The notes: a model not told the origin generated them from the sequence alone. 64,000 nt of DNA from Peromyscus leucopus (GCF_004664715.2 NC_051075.1:35007495-35071494), one strand, 5' to 3'. Positions 11,345 through 22,566 are shown, counted from the stretch's first letter. Program-made: numbers and translations.

Positions 11345-11660
11345 TTATTGAAAATAGATTTTTTTTCTCACGTAATATATGCTGCTTACAATTTCTTCTC
11401 CCTCTAGTCCTCTCAGTTCTTCTCCACCTCCCCTCTTTTCTGGATTAATTCCCTTTCTGTCCCATTAAAAAGAAAATCGGCTCCCAAGAGACAAAAATAT
11501 AATATAATAAATACAATGCAATACAAAAGTAAATACTTCAGAATAGGGCAAAACAAAGTATCACCTTATGCAATACCTGGGATATTTCTTCTTATGGGGT
11601 TCTTGCCATTCTTTCTCCCCTTGTCTTTGTTTCTGTCCATCTCACTTTTGTCCTCTAAGG
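11345..11660 (-). mobile_element. Lx-type L1 3' UTR fragment (antisense)
   Basis: TTGAAAATAGATTTTTTTTC followed by the pyrimidine-rich CTCCCTCTAGTCCTCTC block and the A-rich block near 11465-11560 parallels the fragment at 985-1590. Heavily truncated. Confidence 0.7.
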
Positions 11661-11850
11661 ATGTTAGAGACAGTGTCTTCCAATTGTGAGAAATAAGATG
11701 TGAAAAAAAGAAAACATTTTATATACTGGGGAAAGGTACATGAAAATGGGTCAAGGATAATATTGATTATAAAGAAGACAAAATTTTTTTTGGGACTAAT
11801 CTTATTTTATTTACCATCTCAAAGAATTAATGTAAGCACATATAGGGGGA

Positions 11851-11856
11851 CACACA

Positions 11857-11905
<49 letters not shown>
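11851..11905. repeat. (CA)n microsatellite
   Basis: CA dinucleotide array with one ATT interruption near 11859. Confidence 0.95.
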
Positions 11906-11908
<3 letters not shown>

Positions 11909-12502
11909 TTTTGAGAAGATTGTAAAATTGTTTTCTTCTGTGATTTGACATCAACACAGGTCATTTTTCACATGAAACTTTATTGAAAATAACCACCTAG
12001 CTGTGTAGTTCTGCAAGCCTTCCTTTCTGTTTCGTCAGAAAATACAAATGGGCTTTAATGGATGGATGGATGCTTCTCACTCACACATCTGATGAACTAC
12101 AAGAGATCATTCTAGTAACACACAGTGTAGTTTTGACTCCCACCCCTTTATTTTAATCTAATAAACTATTGCTGGCAGTCTTGAAATGACCAACACAGAT
12201 GCATTTATGTAACAGTGCCCCATGACCAAAAGATTATGTGGTGTTTCACTATCAATCCTGTTCTACAATATTATGTTTGTGCAAGTCATACAGCTGTTGC
12301 TAAATAGAGACTCTCCAGAACTGTCTGACTTAATATTTGCTCCAATCATTCTAGTGCCCTACCGAGTATTAGAGCATGACAGAGCTCTGGTCAAATTTCA
12401 AAGGCATAAGATCCCAGTGCTCTCAGAATGCACAGACCTATTACACTACTCCTCCAGAACTTGCTTTGTAATTTTCCTTTGTACTTTGTTCTTTTAAATT
12501 AA
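11906..12502. other. Unique sequence, no gene seen
   Basis: No repeat or gene recognised. An open stretch at 12222-12497 resembles no protein that I know. Confidence 0.4.
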
Positions 12503-12725
12503 AAATATACGTTCTATTATTTTTATGTGTATGGGAGTTTTGTCTGCATATATGTCTGTGCACGATCTCTGTTCCTGGTATCCATGGGAGCCAGAAGAGG
12601 GCATTGGGTCCTTTGAGACTGGAGTTACAGACAGTTGTTATCTGCCATGTGGGTGCTGTGATGGAACTTGGGCCCTCTGAAGGAATAGACAGTGCTTATA
12701 GCAATGAGCCAGAGCTACAGCCCCT
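12503..12725 (-). mobile_element. B3 SINE (antisense)
   Basis: On the plus strand: ATGTGTATGGGAGTTTTG, TGCATATATGTCTGTGCACG, CCAGAAGAGGGCATTGGGTC, GACTGGAGTTACAGACAG and CCATGTGGGTGCTG, ending in GAGCTACAGCCCC. This is the reverse of the B3 consensus. The tRNA-derived head is at the right. Confidence 0.85.
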
Positions 12726-12839
12726 CCTTGTTCTTAATATATTAAGTGATTTGCTGTTATATTTTATAATATTTTCTAAATTTTGGTTGGTTTTTACATT
12801 TACACCTTTTTTTCTTCTACTCTTTTTTAGGATTTCATA

Positions 12840-13990
12840 AATGTACACAATGTATTGTGAGTGTATTCACCCTCACCAATCTCACCCCACTCACACTCCA
12901 GATAACCCTCTTCCTCCAGACTAGTCCCCTCACCACTTACATTTCAGTGCACACTGCTATGTGTTCATCATTTCAACGACCATGTTGTGTCTATAAGATA
13001 ACATTCCATAGCATTTCTTCCCATCCTTTGATCTCTTACAATCTTTCCACTTTGTCTTCCTCAAGGTTCTCTGGACCTTGGAAGTAATAATAGATATAGA
13101 CATCCTGTTTAGAGATGATAGTCCAACAGTTACTTATTCTCACCACTTTGGTCAAATATTAGTCCCCAGTTTTGCTATCATTCTTTGCAAAAAGACAATT
13201 CCTGTCCAAGGCTGAGAGCAGTACTAATTGTTTGGTGTACATCTAAATAATTATAAGACAGTTGACCACAGGTTCATTCAACAAAATGAAAACTATAGGC
13301 TGTCATATGACCTATCCAGCTGTAGTGATTTGAATGAGGATATCTTGCATAGGCTCATATATTTGAACACTTGGTCTCTAATTGGCATTGGGCACTGATT
13401 TGGGGAGGTTTATGAGGTGTGGCCTTGTTGGAGGTAGTATGTCACTAGAGTCACGTTTTAAAAGTAAAAAGGTTGGCAGACTTCTAGTTTCCTCTCTGCT
13501 TCACGATTTTGGTGAAGGCTGTGAGTTCTAAGCATCCTTCTCAAGCTGCTGTCTGTAGCACCTGTGTTGACTTCCAGTCATGAAGGATTCTTATTCCTCT
13601 GGAACAAAAGGCACAGATAAACTCTTCCTTTTCTAAGTTGCCTGGATCATGGTGTTTTATCACATCAACAGGAATGTAACTAATAGACCAGCCACAGAGT
13701 CAAAGGGGAGTTAGACCGTTGATGTCTTTTCTCCCCAATAGCCATCATAGCAACTTAAGGCATTAATGAATACTAGCCAGTAGGAAGATGATCGTAGCTC
13801 TGTTTATGCTAGATTTTGTTTACTGGATTCAAATTGTGTTCTGTTTTCAGGAACAGAGTTTTACAATATAGTTCTAGGGGGCAACCAAGAGCAATTACAG
13901 TATCCTTTAACAATAGGTTCTCAGAATCTATGGGCTTCCTTATCCGACAACTCATAGTGAGACATCCTATATTTGACTTTAGATTTTTTC
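12840..13990 (-). mobile_element. Lx-like L1 3' UTR (antisense), interrupted by an LTR
   Basis: The left part (12840-13320) and the right part (13688-13990) form a continuous match to the long rodent L1 3' UTR when the LTR at 13321-13687 is removed. The joined junction reads GACCTATCCAGCCACAGAG. Recognisable blocks are CTCTTACAATCTTTCC, GAGATGATAGTCC and, on the right side, GGGGGCAACCAAGAGCAATT. Assignment rests on memory of the family. Confidence 0.6.
13321..13687 (+). mobile_element. MT/MaLR-type ERVL LTR
   Basis: The LTR begins TGTAGTGATTTGAATG and shows the family blocks TAGGCTCATATATTTGAA, GGTGTGGCCTTGTTGGAGG and TAAGTTGCCTGGATCATGG, then a degenerate GTAACTAATAGA end (family ending AACTAAGACA). 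A 5-bp duplication CCAGC flanks it (13316-13320 and 13688-13692), the size expected for ERVL/MaLR integration. It sits inside an older antisense L1. Confidence 0.8.
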
Positions 13991-14006
13991 TTTAAAAATA
14001 TATGGT

Positions 14007-14493
14007 TGTGGTGATATTATGTTCCCCAAAATACTGTGCACCCTAATAAATTTATCTGGGGTCAGAGAACAGAACAGCCACTAGACAGACATAGAGGCCA
14101 GAAAATGGTGGCACACACACCTTTGATCCTCGCATTCCAAAGGCAGAGATCCATCCGGATCTTGGTGAGTTCAAAGCCACACTGGAAACAGCAAGACATG
14201 GTGACACATGCCTTTAATCCCAGGAAGTAATGGCAGGAGGCAGAAAGGTAGATAAGGTGTGAGGACCAGGAACTAGAGTCTGGTTAAGCTTTTAGGCTTT
14301 GAGCAGCAGTTCAGCTGAGATCCATTTGGATGATAACTCAGAGTCTTCCAGTCTGAGGAAAGAGAATCAGCTGAGGAATTGGCAAGGTGAGGTGGCTATG
14401 GTTTGTTCTGCTTCTCTCACCTTCCAGTGTTCACCCAAATACCTGGCTTCAGGTTTGATTTTATTAATAAGACCTTTTAAGATTTGTGCTACA
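14007..14493 (+). mobile_element. Solo ERVK-type LTR carrying B1-derived segments
   Basis: TG...CA termini (TGTGGTGATATTATG ... TTTGTGCTACA) are flanked by an exact 6-bp duplication TATGGT (14001-14006 and 14494-14499), so it is a complete solo LTR of 487 bp. Inside it lie two B1-like pieces: about 14107-14195 (GGTGGCACACACACCTTTGA, then GCAGAGATCCATCCGG and GTGAGTTCAAAGCCACACTG) and about 14197-14228 (CATGGTGACACATGCC, TTTAATCCCAGGAAG). TTATTAATAAGA near 14462 may be the poly(A) signal and the purine-rich AGATAAGGTGTGAGG near 14251 a TATA-like element. Strand is inferred from these. Confidence 0.8.
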
Positions 14494-14499
14494 TATGGT

Positions 14500-15289
14500 T
14501 TTGAGGGAGCTTTAATTATTCAATCTTACAGTATACCTCCATATTTTTAATCATTTTTAAAGTGATATTTTCTAGTTAGCTTATAAAATAGTAGGTTTCG
14601 ATATGCCTTTTCAGATATCCTTAGTTTTGTTTAAAACTATACCCTATTTTGAAGTTTATGAAATTTAATTTTCTTTTTCTTTTACACTTTAAGTTACTTG
14701 GATCAGGTTCTATTTAAATAAAGATGTTATCAGTATTCGTTCAAAAATACCTTTTCTGCAAATAAGTGGACAGTAATTTGGGGGGTGTAATTGACTTTAA
14801 TAGGCAGATTATTTTTTCTTTTGTTCTTGATATAAAAGGAGAAGAATTAGATTCTTATTTTTAAATGCTACTTAATGGAATCTTTAGGTCAAACTTTACT
14901 CCCCATCTCTTTGTATGTGTACAGTACTGATTTTTAATAAAGTAGCCCAGATACTTAGATTTAAAATAACAATGGAAAATAAGATTATCAATTATAACAC
15001 AGTTAAATATTTTTTCATTTGACTACTAGTCATATTAAATAGAAGATTCAGAGAATGTTTACATGGTAAACATTGTTAACATTTTTAGCAAGACATTTTA
15101 CCTTTTCTTAATAATAAAAGGAGAATAATTATTAAAATGGGATTTTTGTTTTTACAAAATGATAATGAACATCAAATGTCTTAAAGTTAGTTTAGCATGG
15201 CACTCCAATTTATTTGCATTCATGAATATTCATCAGGATCGCCACAATTAATATTCATTTTTCACATGCTTGTTTACAACATGTTTCAA
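14500..15289. other. Unique AT-rich sequence, no gene seen
   Basis: No repeat recognised. The segment at 15209-15232 contains ATTTGCAT (an octamer/POU site) directly followed by the near-palindrome ATGAATATTCAT. Confidence 0.45.
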
Positions 15290-16526
15290 TTGAAGTAGAA
15301 GTGCAATATTTTTCTTATTCCCTTTATTCCTGCTACCCCATCCCAGTAACCTTCCTTCAAGCCTTCCATGTCACTTCAGTCAAGTTGATAGACTCCTTTT
15401 CCTTGATTATCATTGTTATATACATATGTATGTATATATGTTTGTGTGCACAAATATATAAATACAACTTATAAGACTAATTTTTGTTGCTTGTGTGTAT
15501 GTGGTTTCAAGGTTAATCAATCTGTAGTCAATAGCCAATACAAGAGCTCATGACAGGGAGAGGCAGGTTATCCTCCCAGCAGTCATAAATTGCCTCTAGT
15601 TCCTTATCTTAGGGTGTGACTCTATGAAAAATGTTGTCCCCTTCCACATTAGCATGTCCACTGATATTGCCATTGTTCCTGGTTTCTTTATGCAGCCATT
15701 TCTAGGAGAGACTGCTTCACAGCAGACTTTCTGGTATTCTGGCTTTTATGATTTTTCCATCTTCTCTTTTATGATGTTTCTTAAGCCACAGATGCTGAGC
15801 TGGGATGTAGATATACTTATTGAGGCTGGTTTCTCCACAATCTTTTAATCTCTGTGTCCTGTCTAGTTGTGATCATCTGTGAAGTTTCTATTTGTGGTAA
15901 AGAGAGACTTCTTTGATGAGTGATGATAGTTACATTTATCTATGGGTGTAAAAATAAAATTTTGAATGTATGCTGGTCTAGCAAAGTGGTGGTAGGAGAT
16001 TCTTTTCTGAGGCCCATGACTTCACCAGCTCTGGGAAGCTAGCTAGGTTTCCAGTAGTAGTAGTGATTTCACCTTCTGTTGAGTGAGCCTTAAGTCCAAT
16101 TAGACAACTGTTTGTTTACCACCCATCATATGAGCGCCATTTCTTATACTTGTATGCATATCACGCCATATTGCCCATTCTTTTTGTTCATAAGCACTGT
16201 GGTTTGGTAGAACTTGTAAGTGACTGTATCCATTGGTAGCTTTCATAATATTTTCTGGTACCATGGAAACTACACAGCAGGAAGGCAGCTTTCAATTTGA
16301 TCCAGTTGAAACCACCCAGAGTCTTGTGTTCTACATGTGTAGTCTCTTTAGTAACAGGGAACTATCCTCAAGACCTGAGAGGCAACTCAGGGTAACATCA
16401 GTAGTCTGTACTCTTTCGGGAGTCACTTGCAGTATCCTGCCTAACCATTCAAAAGGAAGTTTCTTGTGCTTGGTACCAGGGTTTTTGTTAGTTTATGGTT
16501 CTTATGGGCAGCCTAAGTGTGATAAC

Positions 16527-16617
<91 letters not shown>

Positions 16618-17030
16618 AATTGTGCCTAATTTTAGGCAAATATATGCAATATAATTCTTTGAGGCTTTGTCAAACAACCTTGGTGTTGCTTGTCCCTCCT
16701 TCTTCTGTATTGATGTTCCCCCCACATGTCTGCTTGTACTCCTCTCCCTCATTTTCTATTTTCCAATTTAAATCATCTTTATCCTGCTATTTCCCTCTCA
16801 AGCCTCCCCCCTGATACCCATGGCACCTTCATACTTCCCTGGGTTTTGTGGTTACTCCATGTCATATACGAACATTTGATGTCTTGGAGATAGGCACTTC
16901 AGCTGACAGAGAAGGTGCAGTGTTTGTCTTTCTGGCCCTGGGTTACCTCACCAATATAATTGTTTTGATACAATTCTTCCCCTACCCATTTAATCTTCCC
17001 TACAGATCTACTGCTTTAGTGTGTGTGTTT
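15290..17030 (-). mobile_element. Old L1 (Lx/HAL1-like) 3' UTR and ORF2-end remnant (antisense)
   Basis: Blocks matching the long rodent L1 3' UTR in reverse are TTTTTGTTGCTTGTGTGTAT (15482), CAGTCATAAATTGCCTCTAG (15581), CACAGCAGACTTTCTGG (15718), CTTAAGTCCAATTAGACAAC (16089) and CTGGTACCATGGAAACTA (16255). Further right, TGTTTGTCTTTCTGGCCCTG then GGTTACCTCACCAATATAA near 16922-16962 matches the antisense end of ORF2. A TC/AC microsatellite interrupts it at 16531-16617. Identification is by memory of the family; boundaries are approximate. Confidence 0.6.
16531..16617. repeat. (TC)n(AC)n compound microsatellite
   Basis: A perfect TC array of 32 units (16531-16594) passes directly into an AC array (16595-16617). 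The pure polypyrimidine-polypurine tract could adopt a triplex (H-DNA) form. Confidence 0.97.
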
Positions 17031-17039
17031 TTTTTTCCT

Positions 17040-17475
17040 TCCATGAAGTTGTTTTCAACTAGGCTTGAAACAAGCCAAAATAGAAAACATTTTGCAAAAA
17101 CAAGAAATCTTTCTTCAAGGTTAGAAAGTTGTTAGACAAATGAAGAATCTTTCTCAGTATTTTATTATAATAATTGAAAAAAACTTTTCTAATTCTTTTT
17201 CTTATAATTTTAAAATCTTCCTACTTCCCCTTGCTTGAGGTGTTGTTACTTTAGCACAGTTGATGAATTATAACAATTTTTTTTAATTTTGTTATAGCCT
17301 ATAATAAAACTGTGTGAATAAATTGTTGTTTTATATTAGTTAGCAATTTCTATAATGGTGCTATGCAACTAACAGATAAAAATCAGTGGTTCCTATACTA
17401 GTAATTAAGTTTTATGCTTAAAACCAGCAAGTGACTGAGTCTCAGCAGGCTTGGGACATACTCAAGGTTCTTTTC
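17040..17475. other. Unique AT-rich sequence, no gene seen
   Basis: No recognisable repeat or gene. Confidence 0.35.
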
Positions 17476-17479
17476 TCCG

Positions 17480-17760
17480 GGCTTCTAGCTCTAGCCATCT
17501 GCTCTGCTTCTCATGACACCTGCACTCCTCTGGGTTTTAAAGTTTCCATTGAGAAATCAGCTGTTATTCTGATGGGTTTTCCTTTCTATGTGATATGATT
17601 TTTCTTTTCTTTGTTCCATTTGTTAGTGTTTTGACTGCACAATATCATGGAGAGTTTATTTTCTGGCCATGTCTATATGGTGGTCCTGTGTTCTTCTTGT
17701 ATCTATATTGGTGTGTCTCTCCTTATTTGAGGAGGTTTTCATTTTTTTCCTACGACTTTA
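17480..17760 (-). mobile_element. Ancient L1 (L1M/HAL1-type) fragment (antisense)
   Basis: The blocks AAAGTTTCCATTGAGAAATC, AGCTGTTATTCTGATGGGTT, then TGTTCTTCTTGTATCTATAT match the antisense strand of old mammalian L1. No frame is open. Confidence 0.6.
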
Positions 17761-17769
17761 TAAATTGCA

Positions 17770-17995
17770 AATAACCAGCAGCTGTTTAATTGGACTCAAG
17801 TCCTACTCAAGAAGAGGGAATTCATGTCTGGAGCTATAAACCTAAGCAGTTTCCTGTGGTTGGTGAGACCATGGCACCTAGAGGCAAACCTATAACTGTA
17901 CCACTCCTAAACCAGTATAATTTCTAACCACATTCTTAAAATGTATTCTTAAACCCACAAATGAGTTGTAACTATCACTCTTCATCAAAGTCGTC
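17770..17995 (+). mobile_element. Lx L1 3' UTR fragment (sense)
   Basis: The segment parallels part of the larger Lx 3' UTR at 53790-55080. Shared landmarks are CCTAAACCAGTATAAT and AACCACATTCTTAAAAT here, versus the same CCTAAACCAGTATAAT near 54430. Confidence 0.6.
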
Positions 17996-18006
17996 TGTGT
18001 GTGTGT

Positions 18007-18110
18007 TTTAATTTAAATGTTTTTATTCATTTTACATACCAACCACAGCTCCTCCTCTCATGCCTCCCCCACTCCCCCACCCTCCCATCCCCTCCTCCAA
18101 AAGAGTAAGT
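18007..18110 (-). mobile_element. L1 3'-end piece (antisense)
   Basis: TTTTATTCATTTTACATACC, then ACCACAGCTCCTCCTCTCAT and the CCCCCACTCCCCCACC block, resemble the end of an L1 3' UTR on the minus strand. Very short. Confidence 0.45.
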
Positions 18111-18339
18111 TTGATGTTTGTTTTCAAAAACTGGCTTATGTGATTGGTGGGTTAGGAGCTTGTGGGGAATGATAAGTCTGAATGTGTCAGGCAGTCCAGC
18201 AGGGTATAAACTGGTGAGAGGTGATGCCAGTTGAAATAAATTTCCTTTTCTCCAGAAATACCTCACTTTTTCCTCGAAAGGCTTTCAGCTGAATGAGTGA
18301 GACTCAATCACATTGTTAAGGACAGTTTCCTACACCTCA

Positions 18340-18864
18340 CAGCAACTGTGATCCTGCTTCTTCCTTGGGATAGTTAGTCCACGAGAGTGGAGGGAGCAGA
18401 AGCTGGGAACAGGGTAAGGACCACTGTGGGTAAGATGGAGAGAGCCATCTGGGAGACAGACTGCAGTAAATCAGCTCAACTTGATTACAGAGTATAAGGA
18501 ATATATAGGATTGGGGAGTGGGGGACAAACCATAATTTGCATTAAATGGCATGCTCCTATCATAAGGCTTACTATGTGGCTGTAGGTCCTACAGCAGAGC
18601 TCCTAGCACAAGTCTTCACAGCAGGAATCTGTGCCAAGGATCAAGCTAAAGATGAATCAGGCATCTGGCTTAGAGACAGCTTTCAGATAAGATCAGTCTT
18701 TCAGGCCCAGGGACATTCTCTAGATAAGGCCAGGTAGAGAGCAGCACATTTCACTGTGGGGGTCGGGTGGGGGGGGGGAGTCTCCATGTTGCCGGACATT
18801 TTGGAAAAGAGTGCAACCTCTGACTAGACAGCAATGCCTTCCAATAAGCAATACCAAGATTAGC
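18340..18864 (+). mobile_element. ERV-like non-coding sequence (tentative)
   Basis: The segment (for example CAGAGCTCCTAGCACAAGTC and CATCTGGCTTAGAGACAGC) resembles muroid ERV non-coding sequence that I remember, but I cannot name it. A G-run at 18767-18778 is low complexity. It ends where the LTR at 18865 begins. Confidence 0.3.
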
Positions 18865-19138
18865 TGCTGTGGGATGTTCTGTCTGCTGCGAATGTATTGC
18901 TATGATTGATTGATAGCCAATAGCCAATCAGGAAGTATAGGTGGGACTAGCAGAGAGGAGAATTGGGGCAACAGGGAGGCTGAGTGGAGGAGATGCTGCC
19001 AGCCGCCACAATGAAGAGCAGGATGTAAAGTACCAGTAAGCCATGAGTCACGTGGGTCTGAATGGCTGTGGGACTGGTGGATGAGAGAGATTTGTCCTGA
19101 CTGGGGGACAGGCAAGACTGGAGAAAACTTCAGCTACA
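18865..19138 (+). mobile_element. Solo LTR (sense), same family as the inverted-repeat element
   Basis: It runs from TGCTGTGGGATGTTCTGTC to CTTCAGCTACA. Shared blocks with the right arm of 2346-2977 are AGAGAGGAGAATTGGGGC, GGCTGAGTGGAGGAGATGCT and GCCAGCCGCC, then CAGTAAGCCATGAGTCACG. It lacks the central TATA/poly(A) part that is present in the longer copies. No exact target-site duplication is visible (flanks ATTAGC and ATTTGA). Confidence 0.65.
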
Positions 19139-19144
19139 ATTTGA

Positions 19145-20125
19145 ATAAATAACAGGATGATGGCAACCTAGCCAAGCTGATAGCAGAAATTAAACATCAA
19201 GCAATCTTCCCAGTTTGTAAAACAGGAGTTAACTACATTGTAAGTAACCACTACCACCACCACAACAACAACAAGGAAAGAAAGAAAAGACCTGCCAGAT
19301 TGCATAGCATTTCATATCTAGAAATGTCCAAACACCTTTCCTATGATGCCCACTTCTCACACATTGAGCAGAAACTACTTCCTTCCATGGTAAAAATTTT
19401 AACTAATTTGGCATGTTGTTCATATAAAACTGTTAGAGTGGGGAGGTAAATGATCGTGATAATTCTTTTTTTGTGGTTTTTTTTTTTTTTTTTTTTTTTT
19501 TTAGAGAATGAGTCAACAACCATGATTCTTTACAAAGTTCCTGGAGAAGACAATTTTTCACACCTGCCTGTGGCGACACTACTCTGAAAGCTAGCTCATC
19601 TTTGATGCAGAAGATAAGATGATAGGATTGTGAACTACTAAGAGATTTGATTGTTGCCTTCTTTCTTTCTTTTATTTTATTTTTTGTACTTTTTCTTCCC
19701 TGGCAATGATTGTTCTTTTATGCAGTTTTTAGTGGACACAAGCAAGATTACATTTGGAAGGCATCTTTCCATAGTTAAAAGCTCAGAATCATTTTTATGC
19801 TTATTGATGCTCTGAATCCTAGAAGAGTTTCCGAAATAACATCAAAGCACCAACAAAAAGTACTAAAGGTAGTACTAAAATAAATTTGAATGTCTGTGAT
19901 TTTATCTTTTAATGAAGTTCATTTCCAAGTCTATGTGGAGACCTTCTCATTTTGGAAATATTCTAAAAATATTTTAAGCCAACTGTATAAAGTAATTTTT
20001 GCTAATTCCAGGGATAGGTTAGGCCTCTACAAAACGAAGAGATATCCATAAACAATAGATTTTTATACATTGCTGCTATTTGCTTTTTAGACTATGAAGG
20101 AGAAATGTTATTTACATTTGATTCT
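19145..20125. other. Mostly unique sequence with a poly(T) run, no gene seen
   Basis: It includes small ACC/AAC repeats near 19250-19275 and a run of about 26 T at 19477-19502. No gene is recognised. Confidence 0.4.
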
Positions 20126-20129
20126 GTTA

Positions 20130-20600
20130 GTCTTGTTTTAACTTATAATTATCATATTTTTCTTAATTTGAGAATTTTACCCATGTACACAAGTTATTTT
20201 GGTCATGCTCATTCTCCATTCCTCTTTCTAACTTCTTCCCAGATTGAATTCTCACCCTTCAGACTCTTCTGTGACTTCATGTCCATTTTGTGTAACAACT
20301 CACTGTGGTCAATTTGTGCTGCCCATAATCAAAGGTTTGAGACCTTTGACTAGAGCATAATTACCCTTTTAGGGTCATTATAGAAAACAAACTTTCCCTT
20401 TCCTGAAAGCAAGAGTGAGTGCTCATGGGTCCCTCTGCCCTTAATACTTGCATACTGATGGGCTCTATTTTGTGCAACTCTTTGGCAGGCAACCACAGCT
20501 GTGGTAGGTTCATGAGTGGGGTGGTCTTTTCCTTAAAACATAAGGTATTTTTGTCTGAAGAAAGAAGATAACTTCAAAGAAAATTTAGTTCTTCCTCAAT
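20130..20600 (-). mobile_element. Lx-like L1 3' UTR fragment (antisense)
   Basis: TCAATTTGTGCTGCCCATAA at 20310 and surrounding blocks match the antisense Lx 3' UTR. Diverged, with approximate boundaries. Confidence 0.5.
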
Positions 20601-20814
20601 ATTTTTACTCCAACACATCCATAAGAATTTGAGAGAACTTGGAAGAATTGCTGACTTGGATAACAAGGACCACACTCACACCAAGAATCAAGACCTTCCT
20701 AAATCTACCTTTGTGGTATAAGACTCTCTTTCACCTATGATCACTCTAAGGGTAACCAAGGTCTCTGGGGGGAAAACAGCTATGGGTATCTTCAAATTCA
20801 AACAACTATCTTTA

Positions 20815-21939
20815 TCTGCTGAGTAGTATTCCATTGTGTATATGCGCCACAATTTATTTATCCATTCTTCAGTTGAAGGGCATCTAGGTTTGCAGGCAAA
20901 TGGATGGATCTAGAAAAAAATCATCCCAAGGTAACCCAGACTCAGAAAGACAAATATGGTATGTACTCACTCATAGGAGGATACTAGAGGTGGAACAAGG
21001 ATTACTGGACTGCTATTCACATCACCAGGGAGGCTACCTGGAAAACAGGACCAAAGAAAGACACGGGGATCGCCCAATGATGGAGAAATGGCTGAGATCT
21101 ACATGAACAACCTGGACATGAGTGGGAGTAATGAAGGGCGAGGGTCGAGGGAAAGAGAGCCTGTGGGAGCAGGAGATCCCAGCTGGATCAAGAACAGAGA
21201 GAGAGAACAAGAAATAGGAGACCATGGTAAATGAAGACCACATGAGAAAAGGAAGAAACAAAGTGCTAGAGAGGCCCACAGAAATCCACAAAGATACCCT
21301 CACAAGAGACTGCTGCCAATGGTTGAGAGACAGCCCGAACTGACCTATTCTGGTGATGGGATGGCCAAACACCCTAATAGTCATGCCAGAAACCCCATCC
21401 AAGGACTGAGGAATCTGGATGCAGAGATCCACGGCTAGACCCCGGGTGGAGCTATGGGAGTCTAATTAGCGAGAAAGAGGAGGGTTTATATGAGCGAGAA
21501 TTGTTGAAACCAAGGTTGGATAAAGCACGGGGACAAATAGCCAAACGAATGGAAACACATGAACTATGAACCAAAGGCTGATGGGCCCCCAATTGGATCA
21601 CGCCCTCTGAATAGGTGAGACAGTTGATTGACTTGATCTGTTTGGGAGGCATCTAGGCAGTGGTACCAGGTCCTGTGCTCATTGCATGAGTTGGCTGTTT
21701 GAAACCTGGGACTTATGCAGGGACGCTTGGCTCAATCTGGGAGGAGGGGACTGGACCTGCCTGTACTGAATCTATCAGGTCGATCTCAGTCCTCTGGGGA
21801 GGCTTTTCCCTGGAGGAGGTGGGAATGGGGGGTGGGCTGGGGAGAAGGGGAGGGGGACAAGAGCGGGGAGAACAAGGGAATCCGTGGCTGATATGTAGAA
21901 CTGAATGGTATTGTAAAATAAAATAAAAGGGAAAAAAAA
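20815..21939 (+). mobile_element. Twin-primed (5'-inverted) L1 insertion
   Basis: The right part (20890-21939) is sense: the ORF2 end (GCAGGCAAATGGATGGATCT onward), the whole 3' UTR and a poly(A) tail. The left part (20815-20889) is antisense and corresponds to the ORF2 segment just upstream, with about 25 bp lost at the inversion junction. An exact 11-bp duplication AACTATCTTTA flanks the unit (20804-20814 and 21940-21950). Inversion plus junctional deletion inside one duplication is the signature of twin priming during target-primed reverse transcription. Its close match to the L1s at 7371 and 55129 suggests a relatively recent, dead copy. Confidence 0.93.
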
Positions 21940-22204
21940 AACTATCTTTAAACCAAAATTGCATTCTCAGTTATAAAGTTACAATATCATCTTTTAGCAA
22001 AGATGTAATGTCAACAAATTCTCATGATCACTTAAAATTTTAGTTGAAAAAAAAATTTTTAAAGAGTAAAAATTGGTATTACAAATAGTAACTTTACAGA
22101 AAGAATCTTCAATTATCTGCATAGATGAGAACTAAAAATGAACATGTTAAGGCATGGCTAAGTCAACAAATTCAAAAAGTAATTTATATGTAAAATTTAA
22201 AATT

Positions 22205-22400
22205 TCTGAATATGGGCTGAAGTTGTAGCTCAGTTGGGAATGTGCATGCCTGGCATGCAAGTAGTTATAGACTCAATTACTAGCACATCATAAAATTGAA
22301 ATGATGGTAGGTAGGAACAGGTAAAACCAAAACTTCAAGATTATTTTCAGTGATGCAGCAAGTTCAAATCTAGACTGAGGGACACATAAGAGCCTATCAA
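22205..22400 (+). mobile_element. B4-type (ID plus B1) SINE, diverged
   Basis: The tRNA-like left part (GGGCTGAAGTTGTAGCTCAG, CCTGGCATGCAAGTAG) is followed by a worn B1-like right part (ATGATGGTAGGTAGGAACAG, AGCAAGTTCAAATCTAGACT). This order is typical of B4/ID-B1 composites. Confidence 0.6.
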
Positions 22401-22566
22401 TTAATCAGCTCAGGCATTCAATCAGTATTTCCAAAATATAAATATATGGAAAATGATACAACATGTAATTAGTTTTCTCTGAATTCTTTAGAATATTAGG
22501 CATTGTTTTTTTAACAAAATGATGTTATTAAAGGAGTCTGTGTGATAACTCATAAATTATATTTTT

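Noticed and set aside
16233..16814. A 193-codon ORF
   Set aside because: It is held open by the TC/AC microsatellite, which encodes Ser-Leu and Thr-His repeats, within an antisense L1 3' UTR.
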